DNA of 64,000 nucleotides from Pipra filicauda. Its lineage: Eukaryota; Chordata; Aves; Passeriformes; Pipridae. The notes below the pieces were generated by a model. It saw only the letters and a list, made by a program, of their open reading frames with translations, did not search any database and was not told the DNA's origin. The stretch covers positions 1,116,001 to 1,180,000 of the forward strand of contig NW_024104421.1 of the NCBI RefSeq assembly GCF_003945595.2, given 5' to 3'. The translations under genes were made by a program, and so were the position numbers. This document shows positions 1-12,900 of the stretch, piece after piece (position 1 is the first letter of the stretch; every line of letters starts with the position of its first letter).

Positions 1-3000
1 AGTGAGACAGTTGACTCAAGCGTGACTTCATATGGTTAATTATGCTGAAACAAAACCGCTTTGCTGAATCAGAGGCTCCAACAGTACTGTTTTGTGAGAA
101 ATATCCTTAGAGGTGTTTTAGGAATGATATATGTGCATATGCTCATTACCTGCAACACACATTCGTACGGATGTGGGTCTTTTAAAGAACAACTGATTCT
201 CCAAGATCTAATGTATTTCTTTGAATATGGGCTAGTGATGATATATATCATTCTTCTTTTTAGCCTTCATAATTACTTATTCAAATATTTCCTACTTACC
301 CACATTTTAAAGTTTTCAAAGGCTTATCTTTTTTAATGTGATGTTCAAAAGTGCTGTGTGAAGGTCATTAAGACTAAAAATTGCCATTTTGAAGCCAAGC
401 TAGAGATTTTACTCTTCACTTAACACACAGTTACGATTTGAATTTCGAAGGAAAAAAAATATCGCTTACATAAAGATGTCTTTAAAAGTAGAGCACCTCC
501 TTACAGAAATTAGCTCTTGCTTTTAATTGCATATCAGTGCTTGAATCTGGTGTGGATTTCTGAAGTAATAGGATGCTTTGACGTTTTATTAAATATTTTT
601 AAAAGGTGGGACTTTCAGAAAATTAAGCACGCGTATTGTATTTCGTGTACCAAGAATGGGATAATTTCTTTTCTGTTACCGGTACTCAAGGAATCTAATA
701 GGGAACTGTTTCTCCAATTTTTGTAGTTTACTTTTAGCACTTGGTGTGTAATAACTCTTTTTAAAAAGAGATTAGCCTAATGTACGTAAAAGGTAAGGAG
801 TTTCTTTATATAAAACAAAGCGAGCATAGGCTTTCCTTTTTTACCCCCAAAGTGAACAAGTCCATCCTATGGTGAAGGACACTTTCTGCACACATTGACA
901 TTGTAGACAGAATTGATGATCATAAAGTTTCAGTCATTCCTCTGCAAAGGAGCAGACAGTAGAATCCCTCAAGATTTTCTGATCTTCTGTCATTGAAATA
1001 TGACTGAAAATGTCAGGAGGGTTTGGTTTATGATTTGGTTTGCTTGGTTGTTTTTTTAATAATTTGGTACTTGTTAATCACATCTAGTATAGAAATAATA
1101 TAGCTCACTTAGGCTTTCCATTATGAGAAGAGGGCTGAGGATCATTAACAACCACTTTCCCACTCTGTACTTGTCTTGCAGGACCTTTGGAATATGTGTT
1201 CCATTACTCCATCTCCTCTATCTGCTTCATTCTCTCTTTTTATGCAGTGGGAATAACTGTTGGGTATCTGCAAGTCAAGAAGTATTTGCTGCTGTTTTCC
1301 TTTTACTGCTGTAGTTGAAAAAAACCAAGAAGAGGTTCTTCATTGTGCTGTTCATGATGGGTACAACTGGGAGTAGCAGTAAGAATCTGCCTGAACGCTA
1401 TGATTCAAATGTTGGATGAATCTTTGGTTTAAGTGTATCAGTGTCTCTCAAATGGGTGAATAAATAAATAAAACTGAATTGAAAGTGTTTGAGACTGCAC
1501 AGAAGGTCACTCCCCACATAGAGTTTCCTGCTTTTTTTCTACAAGAAGCAAACAAAATGTGAATGAAAGCAGGAGATGTTATCACTCTACCTAGAGCCTG
1601 GTTTGGATATTTTGATAATAGTCTGAGTGGAGTCGGGGAAATCATTTTAGGGGCAGATGATGCTGAGCTGGAAAAAGAGGATCTCTAATCTGCCAAGCTT
1701 TTCAGGAAGCTGCACTTCAAGAAAATGTGCCTGCAGGTCCAATAGAACTTGAACATGATTGCTGTGTTATTCTCTCCAGAAAACTGACTTTGAGTATTTT
1801 CACTGTCTTATTAGCTTTCCTTCCTGATTGACATAATCTAAGAAAAGTTGCCAGAAGGGTAAGAGAAGGTCGGGGGGGGGAAGGCAAACATGCTGTTGTG
1901 CTGTTTTAGCCACCCCACCAATCTGTAAGCACTTCTAACTTAAAAAAAAATAAAAAAAGGTTGAAAATGTTTAAGTGAAGAGGTTTGGGCAAAGATATAT
2001 AGCAAGCAGATTGACTCAGATGAGTTTGCTCCTCCTCCTACCAGAAGATAAGGGGTTTTGTGAACAGAGATGAATTACAGGAGGAGGCAGAGTAATATAT
2101 GTAAGATTCGTGCAGGTGCTGCTTATGCTGGATTTTCATCCTTTATCCTGTACTTTGCAGAAAAAGAAGTGCTTTGAGTGTCGGATGGTACTCTTTTACT
2201 CCTTTTAACTCACTGACTGGTTGGAGTTCCTCAGGCTGAGAAACCCTGAGGGCATTAAAATGAAGTGGTACTGGCAGATAAACAAGGCTGGGGGATCACA
2301 GAGTAATGCCCACAGACTCGATCCGATGCCCAGTGTGATGTGATCTGCACTCTTTGGGGGATAAGGAAGGCCATGCTGTGTCCCTTGGGCCCAAGCAGGT
2401 GTAATTAGAGAGTCAGAAAGCACAGTTTGTTACTGAGGACCTGGAGGCCTTCTCTGAGATTTTTATTTTCTCTTCCTCTAAAAGATGATTCAAAATCGAA
2501 AGAGGAAAAAAAAAGTTCTTGAAAGTTTTACAGCTTTTTGCATTAAATTTTTGGTTGCATTTAGACTTGCTGGAACACTGCTCTTCCTGTATGTGGCACG
2601 TGAAAAAACAAGCAAAAACATTCCCCTGTAGCCCTGTTTCAGGGACTGGGGTGTTTACCCCATCTGGTGATTGATGACTAGCTTGGATGAAAGAGGAGGC
2701 AAAAAAGCAGTGGCTGCAGAGTTCTCCGTGGTCTATCTTATCATCATTATAGACAGGTCACTAGTGGCAAGTATTCACAGGATATTATTGCTTAATGTCT
2801 CTAAATCAAACAAGACTGTGTCACAGAAATTAGTTAAGAGCATGATTTCAAATCTGAGTAAAGATGGAGGTTTGTTTTAGATAAGAGGCCAATACTGCTG
2901 CAAATGCAGAACTGTTTTGCAGCTGTAAAAAGCAGAATTTCTGACTTGGACTGACTGCTGGTTTTCAGGGATAGCAATTTTAATTAAATTCCTGCTCTTT

Positions 3001-3147
3001 CAGGAAGTGCTTTAATGAGAGGACATTTTTTTTTTTCTTCATCTATATCAGTGCTGGAAAATGAACCTGTTCTGGTCTTGGATATTGTCTGCATTTGGTA
3101 GGCTAACAAGGGATTCATATCAAGGAACCTTAGCATAAAGCCCTGAT
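1..3147. other. Unique noncoding DNA, no gene seen
   Basis: AT-rich single-copy sequence. The open frames are under 100 codons, occur on both strands and resemble no family I recognise. No repeat tail, RNA gene or CpG-rich promoter was recognised. The only local oddities are a run of nine G at 1872-1880 and several short A or T runs. An exon of a long-intron gene could still be hidden here, because short exons cannot be excluded by eye. Confidence 0.6.
1872..1880 (+). repeat. G9 homopolymer
   Basis: Nine uninterrupted G residues follow a single C in otherwise AT-rich sequence. This is a simple low-complexity run and a likely length-variable or sequencing-error site. Confidence 0.9.
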
Positions 3148-3215
3148 TTGGGGTTTGGAACTAGATGATCTTTGAGGTCGCTTCCAACCCAGGCCATTCT
3201 ATGATTCACTGATTT
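3148..3215 (+). mobile_element. CR1 LINE, extreme 3' tail only
   Basis: The segment reads GGAACTAGATGATCTTTGAG, then CTTCCAACCCAGGCCATTCT and ATGATTCACTGATTT. This is the last part of the CR1 3' end, including the degenerate ATTCTATGATT terminal repeat. Only about 70 bp remain, so the copy is severely 5'-truncated, as is usual for CR1. The orientation is +, judged from the terminal repeat lying downstream. No coding part survives. Confidence 0.88.
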
Positions 3216-6200
3216 AATTTTGTGTAATTCTGTGGGCAGGATGAGAGTTTTCAGCAGTTGCATTTGAAAAACCTGCCTGTCTGCACAGGACATGCAAAAT
3301 GCCCAATGTACCCTGGGCTTGATTTGTCTTTTGAGTCAGCAGAGATGGCTCTGAAGATGGAACCAGCCAGCAGCCACTGTTCATCAAGCCTCTGGAAGTT
3401 TATTTCATATTGCAGCTTCGCTTACCTTGTGCTTAGCTGAGGGGAGCCTAAGCCTTAGTGGCAGAGAAAGTACCTATTCCAATGCAAATGTGCACAACCA
3501 AAATGATCATCCATTCAGCCACTCTTGGGCTCGTACCCCAAGGAAAAAAAAAAGTTTAGATTGTTGTGGAAAACTTAACCGTGTTATTGCCAATTTGCCC
3601 ACAATGAAAAATGCCAAAGAAGCTATTTGTTTTTAAAGGAAAAAAAAAAAGTCACTCCATCCCTGAAGAAACCTATTTTTGAGCAATCTCTAGGTCCGAA
3701 TCTTTTTGAAGATTGAAAAGATTTATACGGTTTGATTAAAGTTCACCTAAGAACCCACATTTTGGGCTTCCTGCTTTGTACTGATGAGAGCCTTCTGAGG
3801 ATTGCTCATCACACCTGGAAACCAGACAAATTTCCCTCCTCTGCACTGGAAACTCCTATACTTTTGGCTTCTCTCCCATTCTGCATTTAATTATTTTGAA
3901 TTCCAGCACACCAAGCCAAGTTTAACTGCTACTTTCCTGCAAGTGTGCTTTATTCTCCAGCTCTCGTGCTGCCTGGCCTGTCGTGGTGTGCAAGTGAGCA
4001 GCAGCAGCAGTGTGACAGGGAAGAAGGTTTGTTAAATTAAGACCCTCTTAGTCCCAAAGGAAAAGGGTTACTCACTCTTCCATAGATGAAAAATGACCTC
4101 TTCCTCTCCCCTTGCCCCTGAGGGATATTTTCCTGATATAACAACATGAAAACTTGGCAGGCTCCATGTGTTAGATGACACTGTATGTTGATGAAGAACA
4201 TTTCTGCGATATCTCAGCAGGGGCAGACAAGATGGTATTTGGAGAGCAAGAAGAAAAGAAGAGGGAAGAAGAAAAGAAATTGGATGGGGGGTAGAAGTGC
4301 AAGGGTCACACAGGCTGCTGGTTGTAACTCGTAACCTGCCAAGACTCACATGCATGACACGGGCCTTTAAAAATGTGTGACAAATACCTCAGATGAGGGA
4401 CAGGACACCAAAACACAGGGAAGGCAAAAAGCAAAGAATGAATGGTGAATTTGTGGCCTTAGTATATAATATGAGTTGTAACCTTGGCCTGAAAAATTTG
4501 TAATTTCTGATGTCCTTAAGCTTACAGGATTAAAAAGTGAGAGTGCCAACATGAGAGGAACGGAGGTAAATTGTTATTCTGAATTATTTATTTGTTAGGA
4601 AATAATGCTTGGGTACAGTCAAGGATAAAATCCATTTGTGTGGAGCAATATCCATTCACAGGCAGAAGGAAAAAAAAGAAATGCAGTGGCTGCCACAGTA
4701 ATCAAAACACAGCTAAACAGAATTGGTTATAAAGTTAGGAGTATACTTCATAGTGAGCGAGTGGAGAGCTGTGGGGCTCCTACTAGTAGAGAATAAAGCC
4801 GCTAACAGGAAATACTGTTGAGATAATGGAATTTCTTTCTTCCCTTTTTGTGGAGGGATGAATGAGAGATTGAAAGAGATATTCAGATTTTAATATATAT
4901 TTAACCGGCTCGATTCACTCCTGGCACAGGCCCATTTACGTCAGATTTCACCCAACAATTCTTTCCTCTTTTTTTTTTTTTTCATTTTTTTCTCTAGATT
5001 TGTATCTCTACAGATCTTTCCCTTAGTCAGGTCTGATGTACTGCATCAGAATGATTGCTAACAACATGTGTGATTATGTATGTATGATTGTGTCGTTTTC
5101 CAAGATATGAGGTATAGATGGACAGTTGTGTAACTGTGACTTTGGGTTACACATCCCTTCTTGCTTGATTCCAATGTATTTTTAAGGGAAACCATCAAAG
5201 CATCTGGCAACAAAACAAGCTGAAAGCTCTGCTTTAGGAGTGGAATATTAGTTTGCTGTGTGGGTTCGGCTGGGGAAGTGCCACCCTCTGAGCCATGGAG
5301 CTGTCAGTGGGCTCCACTTGTTCCCTGATGCGGGCAGAGTGGCAGCTGGAGGTGGCACGGCAGGAAATGGGGTTGTATTGATGCTTATTTTATTTTTTAA
5401 AATATCCCTCTCTGGTTTTTATGAGGCAGTCAGCACAAAACACTGCCAAGGCAGCTCCAGGCTCTGGGGCCCATCCCACCCGTGGTTGTGCAGGGGCACA
5501 TTCCTCTCAAGAGGAGTCCAAGGTGGTGGATTGAGGGGTCTCCTCACTGAGTGAAGAGGGGGGAGAAAATCATGAATACATTTCACGTGAGTGTCACAAA
5601 TTAAGGAAACCACTTTTGGCTAATAGTTGCTTTAACAGATGTTGATAAAGGATTTTGTCCTGTGAGGCCCCTTCTAACCTGGCTAAGCAATTAGAAGTTG
5701 AGTTTTACACATTAGGATTTCCCCCAAATTCTTGACATTTATCAAGTGCTTTTGACATGATAATGGCAAATTGAGTTTTATTTTAAGTGTGGTTGAAAAA
5801 CAGATGAATTCTTGCTATCCAACTACATCTGTTGTTTGCTCTTTCCAGAATAAATATGGCAGTTCCTGATGCTGAAACAGCTGGAAATCTTGCATTCATT
5901 TGTGTTCCTTGAGATGGAGTGTGTCCTGTGGGTTTACCTGGTAACACTGTTCATGTACTATTTACTTAAGATGCCTGGCTATGAAAAAAGTTACTCAGGG
6001 CAAGATTTCCAATGCTAGTATTTGCCAGCCTGGACATCTAGAGCAACATACCTTGATAATTTTTACTTAAATGTTTCCAAGTGGATTCAACTTTTGGAAT
6101 TGGTGAATATTTCTAATGCCAAGGGGTTCCTGTAGGAGACACATGAGAGCTCTCTAAGCAAACCAGCTCATCTGACATAAAGTAGCACACTGGGAGCTTG

Positions 6201-9200
6201 ATCTAGGGGCCACTTCAGAATAAGTAACTGAAATAATTTGCAGCTGAGGGAGAGTAAAATGTGTAGTGCATTTCAATCCCAGACCTACAAATTTTTCTTT
6301 TGTTATATTGTTTTAGGCAATTTGGAGGCTTTCTCCTCCTCCTCTGACATTACTGGGCTGGGATAACACTGGTAGAATTTGCTGTGGCAAACAGTATGTG
6401 TTCATTTCAGTTGTGCAGTGGGTGGGGATGTGGGCTAAAGGTGCGGGGACAGAGGTGGAGTGGCATAAACATTTAAACAGTCCAGAGGGGTGAAGAAAGG
6501 CATCTTTTGTCTGCCTGGTTCCAGCAGAAGTTCTTGCTTGTGCTGCTGAAGATAGCCTGAGAAGATTAGAAGAGGCTCAGCTGGGGCAAGACAAAGGGAG
6601 ACTGTGTAAAGCAGGATCAAGCCTGTTTGCTTAGCAGAGCTCTCTGTCTTCTTGTTGACAGATGTAGCTGGTGCAGTATCAGACCTTGCAGGCTCCTCCT
6701 CTGGATTGTCAAGTGACAATGGTTGCGGTAGTAAATGACAGTGTAAAGTACTCCATGAATCCTTTATTTATTTGGCAGTTGTAGCCTGGGATGGGGATTT
6801 AATATTGAATGGACTCCAGATTGTCTAAATTGCAATCACAGTGTTTGTTTAAGCAGTCTGTGGGGACTGCTAAAGCATGTTAACTTTTGCTTCCATCCTT
6901 TTCATGTTGCAAAGTACTGAGGTAGGGAAAAAAGGATGAAGGAGATTGGAAAGGAAAAGTTTGCACTGTAAAAACATGAGGATGCAGTTCTCCTTAGCTG
7001 CTGAGGACTCATCAAGAGTTTCAGGTCACTGATTTAGCATGTACTATGATGGACAAAAGCCTTCTGCATTACTTAAATAAGAGCTTTTCTTTGGCTGGTG
7101 CACTAATCTGTCACAGAGTACGTGCCCCTATCTCAGCTCAGTTAAGTTGCTTTCAATGCCAGATTTCAGCTTGTAATGTCAGCAAAGAGCATGTACAGTA
7201 ATTTGTACTTCAGTAGCATTGTGGCACCTAAAAAAAAAAAAACCCAGAACAAGACCACAAAGCAAAGCAGGGGACTATCTACTGAAGTCATCAAAAAATG
7301 ACAAAAATCATCAGCTTTCCTTGATTCCTATTTCAAAATATAAAGGAAAACTCAATCCCCTTTAGAAGCTAGAAGTATCCTGAATGTAGCCTTGCAGCTA
7401 AGCGAGCCAAAAAGGTTAGGGAAAAAACGGCCAGATGTAATGAATCCTGACTATAGAAAAAAGTGTTATTACAATTTCTGGGACAGAGGAGGGTTTTCTT
7501 TAGCAGAAAGGGCCCTTTTTTTCATATCATGGCTCAGAACACACGATCATGTTGGAAGTGCTAACAAACACATTCAGTAACAGGTCGCCGCTTGTTCAGT
7601 CAATAAAGACCCTTTTTTGCTCCGTGTTTTGCAGGATTCTAAGCCTCAGGTACCTTTGACAGAGCTGTAAACAATTATATGTGGCTGTGTGTTTGCACCA
7701 CCTGATAAAGAGGACTTTAATAACCTCAACACCACATCTGGAGCACAATCCATCTTTACTTCTCCTCTCTAATCTTTCTATCCAATTCAGCTGCTTTTCC
7801 CCAACTACACGATCTGCAGCTTTGTGTCCAAAAAAAACTTTCCAATTCACCACACTGAGCACTGTTCCTCATCTGACCCATTTGCAGCAGGAGAAAGGCA
7901 TGGAAATAACATTTTTTTTTTACACATCATATGTGGTGGTTGAGACTCTAGCCCTGGTAAAGAGAGCATGTGTGCAGCTTGTCTGAAGATCATTATCTGA
8001 GTCCTTCCCAGTGAGCAGCAGGTTTTGCCAGAGCATCCTCTTGCTTGCAGAGGTACAGGAATAAGGCACTGGTCTGTATTCACCACCAGCAAAGAGAGAA
8101 TGCTATCATTTTGCAAAGGAGGGTTTCTTTCTCTGAGCACTTTGTTCTTCCCTTAAAGCAATCATCCTTTTCAAAGCTAATGGGCTTTTTCAGTGGGGGA
8201 AGAGGTTAGTAGTAATGACTTGATGTCTCAAGTGGCATAAGGACCTTAATGTTTTCCAAGGAAATCTTGACTATATGAGTTTTGCTGATCCTATGCACTT
8301 TGTGTGGAAAATACAAAAGCACACAGATGATTTTGTGTAGATTTCTCTTGTTTATTTAAAACCAAGTAATGTTTGACTCATAGCTTCAGAATTAATATTT
8401 TTTCATTTTATTGTGCAAAAATGTAAAGTGTCTGCTACTGTACTTCTCTGTGTCTGTGTATGTAAATATGTAATCAAAACTGGCCAGGTGACAATTTTTT
8501 GTTATTCATATCTCACTAGTCATATCATCCAGACTTGTACTGGAGGCCCACTTTTCAGTAGGCTATGGCAGCATCAGCTCCAAGAAACCAAGACCCTAGT
8601 TCAGAGAAATACCCCTTTCTGTGAGTACACATTTAAGTAGATTCCCAGATACAGATACTCTGAAGCATGTCCTGAAGTGCCCTCTCCATTCAGGGAATAA
8701 GAGGAGGCAATCAGTCTTGGTAGGTGGACGTAAAATCTTGAAATATAACACAGACTCTGCTTGAAGTTTGGTGGCTGATGTTACTGCAACAGCATGAAGA
8801 CTGTTAATTCCCGAGGTGCCATATTTTAAAACTCTAAAATAGCTCAATTTAATGACAGACCACAGCTTTTATTTATAACCACACTGTACATGCTTTCAGA
8901 GTTATATGTCTGCTGTACTTAAGCAAGGATTAAACCAACTCTAATGTCTGATGATTTGTTTTTATAATTACTATTGCCATTGTATAAATGGAAAGCTGAC
9001 AACCAGCATGAAGTAGTTTTGAGGTCTTCACTCTGCTGTTCTGACATCCGAATTAGGCCTTCCTTCTTTTTTCTTTTCTGTTTTCATTTACTTTTTCCTT
9101 TTTTTTTTTCTCCCACAATGTCCTTTCCTCAAATGAATGGGAAGAACAAATCCTCCTGAACTCTAGCATAGATCTTCTCTTCTTTATCCTGAGACACATG

Positions 9201-9648
9201 GTGCTCAAGGCTACAAACAGCAAGCCTCCCCCATTCATTCCTTCAATCCCATGGCAACACTTGTGAGCAGGGGAAAAAAAAACAAACTCCCCACCAATCC
9301 CAGGATAAATTTTTCATCATCAAAAATAACTGATGTGCTTTTAACATGTTTAACATGATGGGAAAAGGTTGCTCTGTGTGTAGTTGTCACTAACCCCGCA
9401 TGGTGTTTGTGCTTGGATAGTGGTTTGCTGCTTCCAGGTCCTCCCTGGTTGCTGCAGGGCCCCAAGCTGTGCCTCACCCAGCAGCTGAGCAGCAGCAAGA
9501 GCAAAGAAAGCAGCAGTGTATGTATGGGACAGCAGCTCTGCTTTGTCCTCTCTGAGGGAATGTGGGTGCTGGGGCTCAGGGTGGCTGTCAGACCTGACAG
9601 TCCTGTTGAAGTCTAAATTTTGGTAGTTGCTTGATGGACACCTTAGTT
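3216..9648. other. Unique noncoding DNA, no gene seen
   Basis: Over 6 kb without a recognisable gene or well-preserved repeat. It contains purine-rich patches (about 4235-4290), a T-rich stretch (about 4968-4995) and a polypyrimidine tract (9058-9115). Open frames are up to about 100 codons, overlap on opposite strands and have no recognisable domain. A weak CR1-like string near 5641-5695 was considered and not accepted. Confidence 0.6.
9058..9115 (+). repeat. Polypyrimidine-rich tract
   Basis: About 58 bp are nearly all C and T, with runs of six to eleven T, broken by only a few purines. It is low-complexity sequence. No AG acceptor followed by a convincing exon was seen downstream, so I do not treat it as a splice site. 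Confidence 0.75.
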
Positions 9649-9775
9649 CATAGAATCACAGAATGGTTTGGGTTGGAAGGGACCCTAAAGATCATCTAAT
9701 TCCCCTCCCACTGCCATGGGCAGGAGACCTTCCACTAGACCAGGTTGCTCAGAGCCCTATCCAGCCTCAAGAGTC
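9649..9775 (-). mobile_element. CR1 LINE 3' end
   Basis: Read on the + strand, it starts with CATAGAATCACAGAATGG, then GGTTTGGGTTGGAAGGGACC and AAAGATCATCTAATTCCC. These are the reverse complement of the CR1 terminus, so the element runs on the minus strand. It continues through the GCCATGGGCAGGAGACCTTC and CTAGACCAGGTTGCTCAGAG block. After about 9775 the match to the usual CR1 order fades, which marks the 5' truncation or an internal deletion. It is well preserved compared with the copy at 50203, so probably younger. Confidence 0.93.
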
Positions 9776-11889
9776 CAGTTGGGTCATGCTGGCTGACAGG
9801 CTGCCCTTCAGTACACGCTCATCTGGCAGCTGTTTGTACCGCTGTGAGAAAGAACTGCTTTTAAGGTGCACGTAGAACAAATCACACGGGGCTCTCTCTG
9901 AAAAAGCTGTATGCCTTTGGAATATATGACCGTGCATCTTGCTCGCTACGCGGGTATGATATTACCCTGTTATTGCCAGTAGTGGGATGTGTGGTATGAT
10001 ATCAGTTTTAGATTAAGAGTGAACCTAGTGTGTTCAGCAGCAGAGCAATTTTAGGTAATGTTCAGTGCTAAGATTCTGACTCAGCAAAAGACATGAGCCC
10101 TGTCTTCACTTCTGCTGGAGTCAAGCTAAGCATGTGTTTATGTGCTTTTCTGGCTACAAGTAACTAAATTACTCTGACTTTTGTGTGGCTTTGGTGTGTT
10201 CCTTTTATTTCTCCTTTTCAACTGATATTTTTTTAAGTGTTGTGCCAAAGAGATAGTAGTGCCAGCTATGACTTTTTAATGTACAGATGATTGACTCAGT
10301 AGACCACAAACACTTCTTTGGAGCTGTTACAATCCCGTGCATTAAAGCCTGCTCGGGGATGGAGCGATGCTGTATTTCCCACATTACTGATACAGTGGCT
10401 CCATTGTGTTGGAGTGGCTGTTGCGCATGTGTATCGTTTCCATCTGTCTGCTGAGACTCCTTAGCAAACTTGTGATGAGAACTAGTTATTGGGCTTGTGC
10501 AGCAGCCGGATCTGAAATACTTGCTTCAGAAAACCGTGGAAGAGCATGAATCACGAGACTGTGAAAAAGAGCATCTCTAATGCACAAGTCAGCCCTGGCC
10601 TTCCCTATCCCATCCCTTCACATACGTATTGTTTTATACTAATAGTATATTTATATATAGTAATGTCAATAAAAATATACCTTATTCATTTTAAGGTAGC
10701 TAAACATTCAGAATATTTTTAATAATTGCAGCAGCGTTTTAAATATTGTTTGTTTGATCTGTTTGGGATAATGTGTTTGTCCTTTTTATAATCAGTGAAT
10801 ATGAGGAGCTGTAGAGATCAGTGCAAAGCCAGAAAGAACCATTACCTGGGCTGTACGTTCTGCCTGCCTGATCTCCTCCTTACGACAGGCCATAAAATTT
10901 CACATTATAATTTTATCATCAAACCTAGACCCGTTCTGTCAGTTCCAATGTATATTTGAGGAGTCTGTTATGTAGAAAAGAGTGTGTTTTATAGCACTAT
11001 GAAAAACGTTGGCATAGTAGATCATGAACGGTATCTTACATGTTATTTAGAGAGAAAATAATATGTTTTAAAACTGTGAACTCTCGTATAGAGCTGACCT
11101 TTGACCAAATCCCTTGCAGTGTCAGCTTTGAAAATGTTCAATCAATCTAAATGTATCACAGGGGTTAAAAGGAATAAACAACCTACTAGTCCTTTAGCAG
11201 ATAGAGGGATGGATCATGACAGTTATGGAATTAATGAATTAAAACCTCATATGGTTTGCTTCTGTTTAAAAAAAAAAAAGAAAGAACAAATAATGATTTA
11301 CACAGTGAGATTTTCATCATTCATATACCTAAATAAAAGGGGAAAAGAAGACCAATAAAGAAAGAACATTAATTGCTCTTATAGTTGTGTTTTATACAGA
11401 AACCAACCATACAAATTTGAGAGGCACTGTCATTTTAGGGGAGGATCACAACGCCCTAATACCAAATTAGATGACTTTGAAGACCAAGGGATTAACAGTC
11501 AGATAAAACTTCACAGCATAAACATCAAGGTGATTTGGTTAAGGACTAATGACAAGAATGTTTGCTATACTTGTCATCTCCTCCCTTCCTCAAAGTCAGA
11601 GGAAAGACTTGGACATTTAGGTGATCATAGGATTACGACTAATGTGACAATATCACAAAGGCAAATTGGGTGCAAGGCAGGTATTCCCAGAACAAGAGGG
11701 AAGAAAGCCATCGTACAAATCATGTAGGATGTTGTGTACAGCTCCGTTATGTGTGTTTAAAGGTATTACATGGTTTATCTGGCATTAATGCACCAAGAAA
11801 GAGAACAACATTTTAAGTTAAGGGATAAGAAAAAAGATGTTCATACGTACAGTGATGATTAAATTTCAAGTGGAAATTAGAAACCGTCT
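9776..11889. other. Unique noncoding DNA, no gene seen
   Basis: No gene or recognised repeat. Around 10620-10800 the sequence is very AT-rich with TATATA-type strings. The stretch 10310-10560 is less AT-rich and free of simple repeats. An A-rich run lies near 11268-11280. Frames near 11101-11358 and 11530-11727 are short and unrecognised. Confidence 0.6.
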
Positions 11890-12900
11890 ACAGGTAGTTC
11901 ACATCTCTTTTCAAGAGAAGTGCCCCAAAATTGCTCCCTACAGAGTTCTTACCAGTGATGAATAGAGTGAGAGATTGTCTTCTTGTACCTTCATGTATCA
12001 TCTGATTATACGTATCCCAGGGTGATGCTGGCCTTTTTCACCATATCATCATGTTGTTGACTTGCAATTGACTGTAACACCCAGATCCTTTCCCAAAGAA
12101 GTGCTCCCTAATCAGTTGCTCCCAATCCTGCGTTTATGCAGTTAACTGTTCTACCTAATTATAGTTACATCTTCTTGTCCCAGTTGCATCCTTTTCAGGC
12201 TGCTCCTCCAATTTTCAACATCCTTTAGAATTCCGATTCTGTCTTCCTACTTGCCGTCTCAGTTTGATGCTGTCTGTGGATTGCATAGGAACACTATTCC
12301 TTCGTTTAAGTTGTTAGTGAAAATATTGAGTAGCACCAGATTTAGGGCAGATCCTTGTGGAACACTGCCCTGGACAGTCTCTTACATTTAAGTAATGAAC
12401 CAATAATAGTGTTTTTGTTGTTTTCTTTGTAATAGTGTATTGTTTTCCTGTCTGCCCTATGTCCAACAAGGCCATCTCTTGAAGATGATATAGCTTACTT
12501 ATGTGAAGGTAGCATCAGAAAGTTTCAAAAAATGAACCACAAATCAAGTATGGCAACTACTACTCCTGGAGCTCTGTAGAGAACTATAAGTAGACAAAAG
12601 AAATGAGATTCATTTAGCAAGATGCTTTCTTGACAAATCAACACTGATGTGTATTATTTATCTCCTTCGTACCAGTTGTGCTTACAAGAAGTTTGTTTAT
12701 TTTTCCTGATTTTCTGGGAACTGAAGGTAAACTGAAGTTTATAATTCCTCCAGTTTTAATTTCTTTAAAACCAGGCACATTTTTATTCTTTTCTACTCAT
12801 ACTTCCCCTGCCCTTCATAGGTTTTATGCTAACTGCACTAGAATTGCTTCAGCTGCTTGCACAAATGCCTTAGGATAAATGCCATCGGGTATAGCCATTT
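11890..12900 (-). mobile_element. Ancient amniote CR1/L3-type LINE, decayed reverse-transcriptase region
   Basis: Read on the + strand, landmark strings occur in the order expected for the antisense of the old CR1/L3 type shared by turtles, crocodiles and birds. They are ACCAGTGATGAATAGAGTG (~11951), GATGCTGGCCTTTTTC (~12023), AACACCCAGATCCTTTC (~12077), AGATCCTTGTGGAACACTGC (~12350), TTCTTGACAAATCAACACTG (~12629) and AATGCCATCGGGTATAG (~12878). The sense element is therefore on the minus strand. This corresponds to the C-terminal reverse-transcriptase region and downstream sequence. No long open frame survives and many indels separate the landmarks, so it is an old, inactive copy of about 1 kb, far more diverged than the other CR1 fragments here. 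Exact ends are uncertain by about 50 bp. Confidence 0.85.

Noticed and set aside
5641..5695. CR1-like tail (GAGGCCCCTTCTAACCTGG)
   Set aside because: Only about 20 bp resemble the CR1 terminus, with no terminal ATTCTATG repeat and no upstream CR1 sequence.
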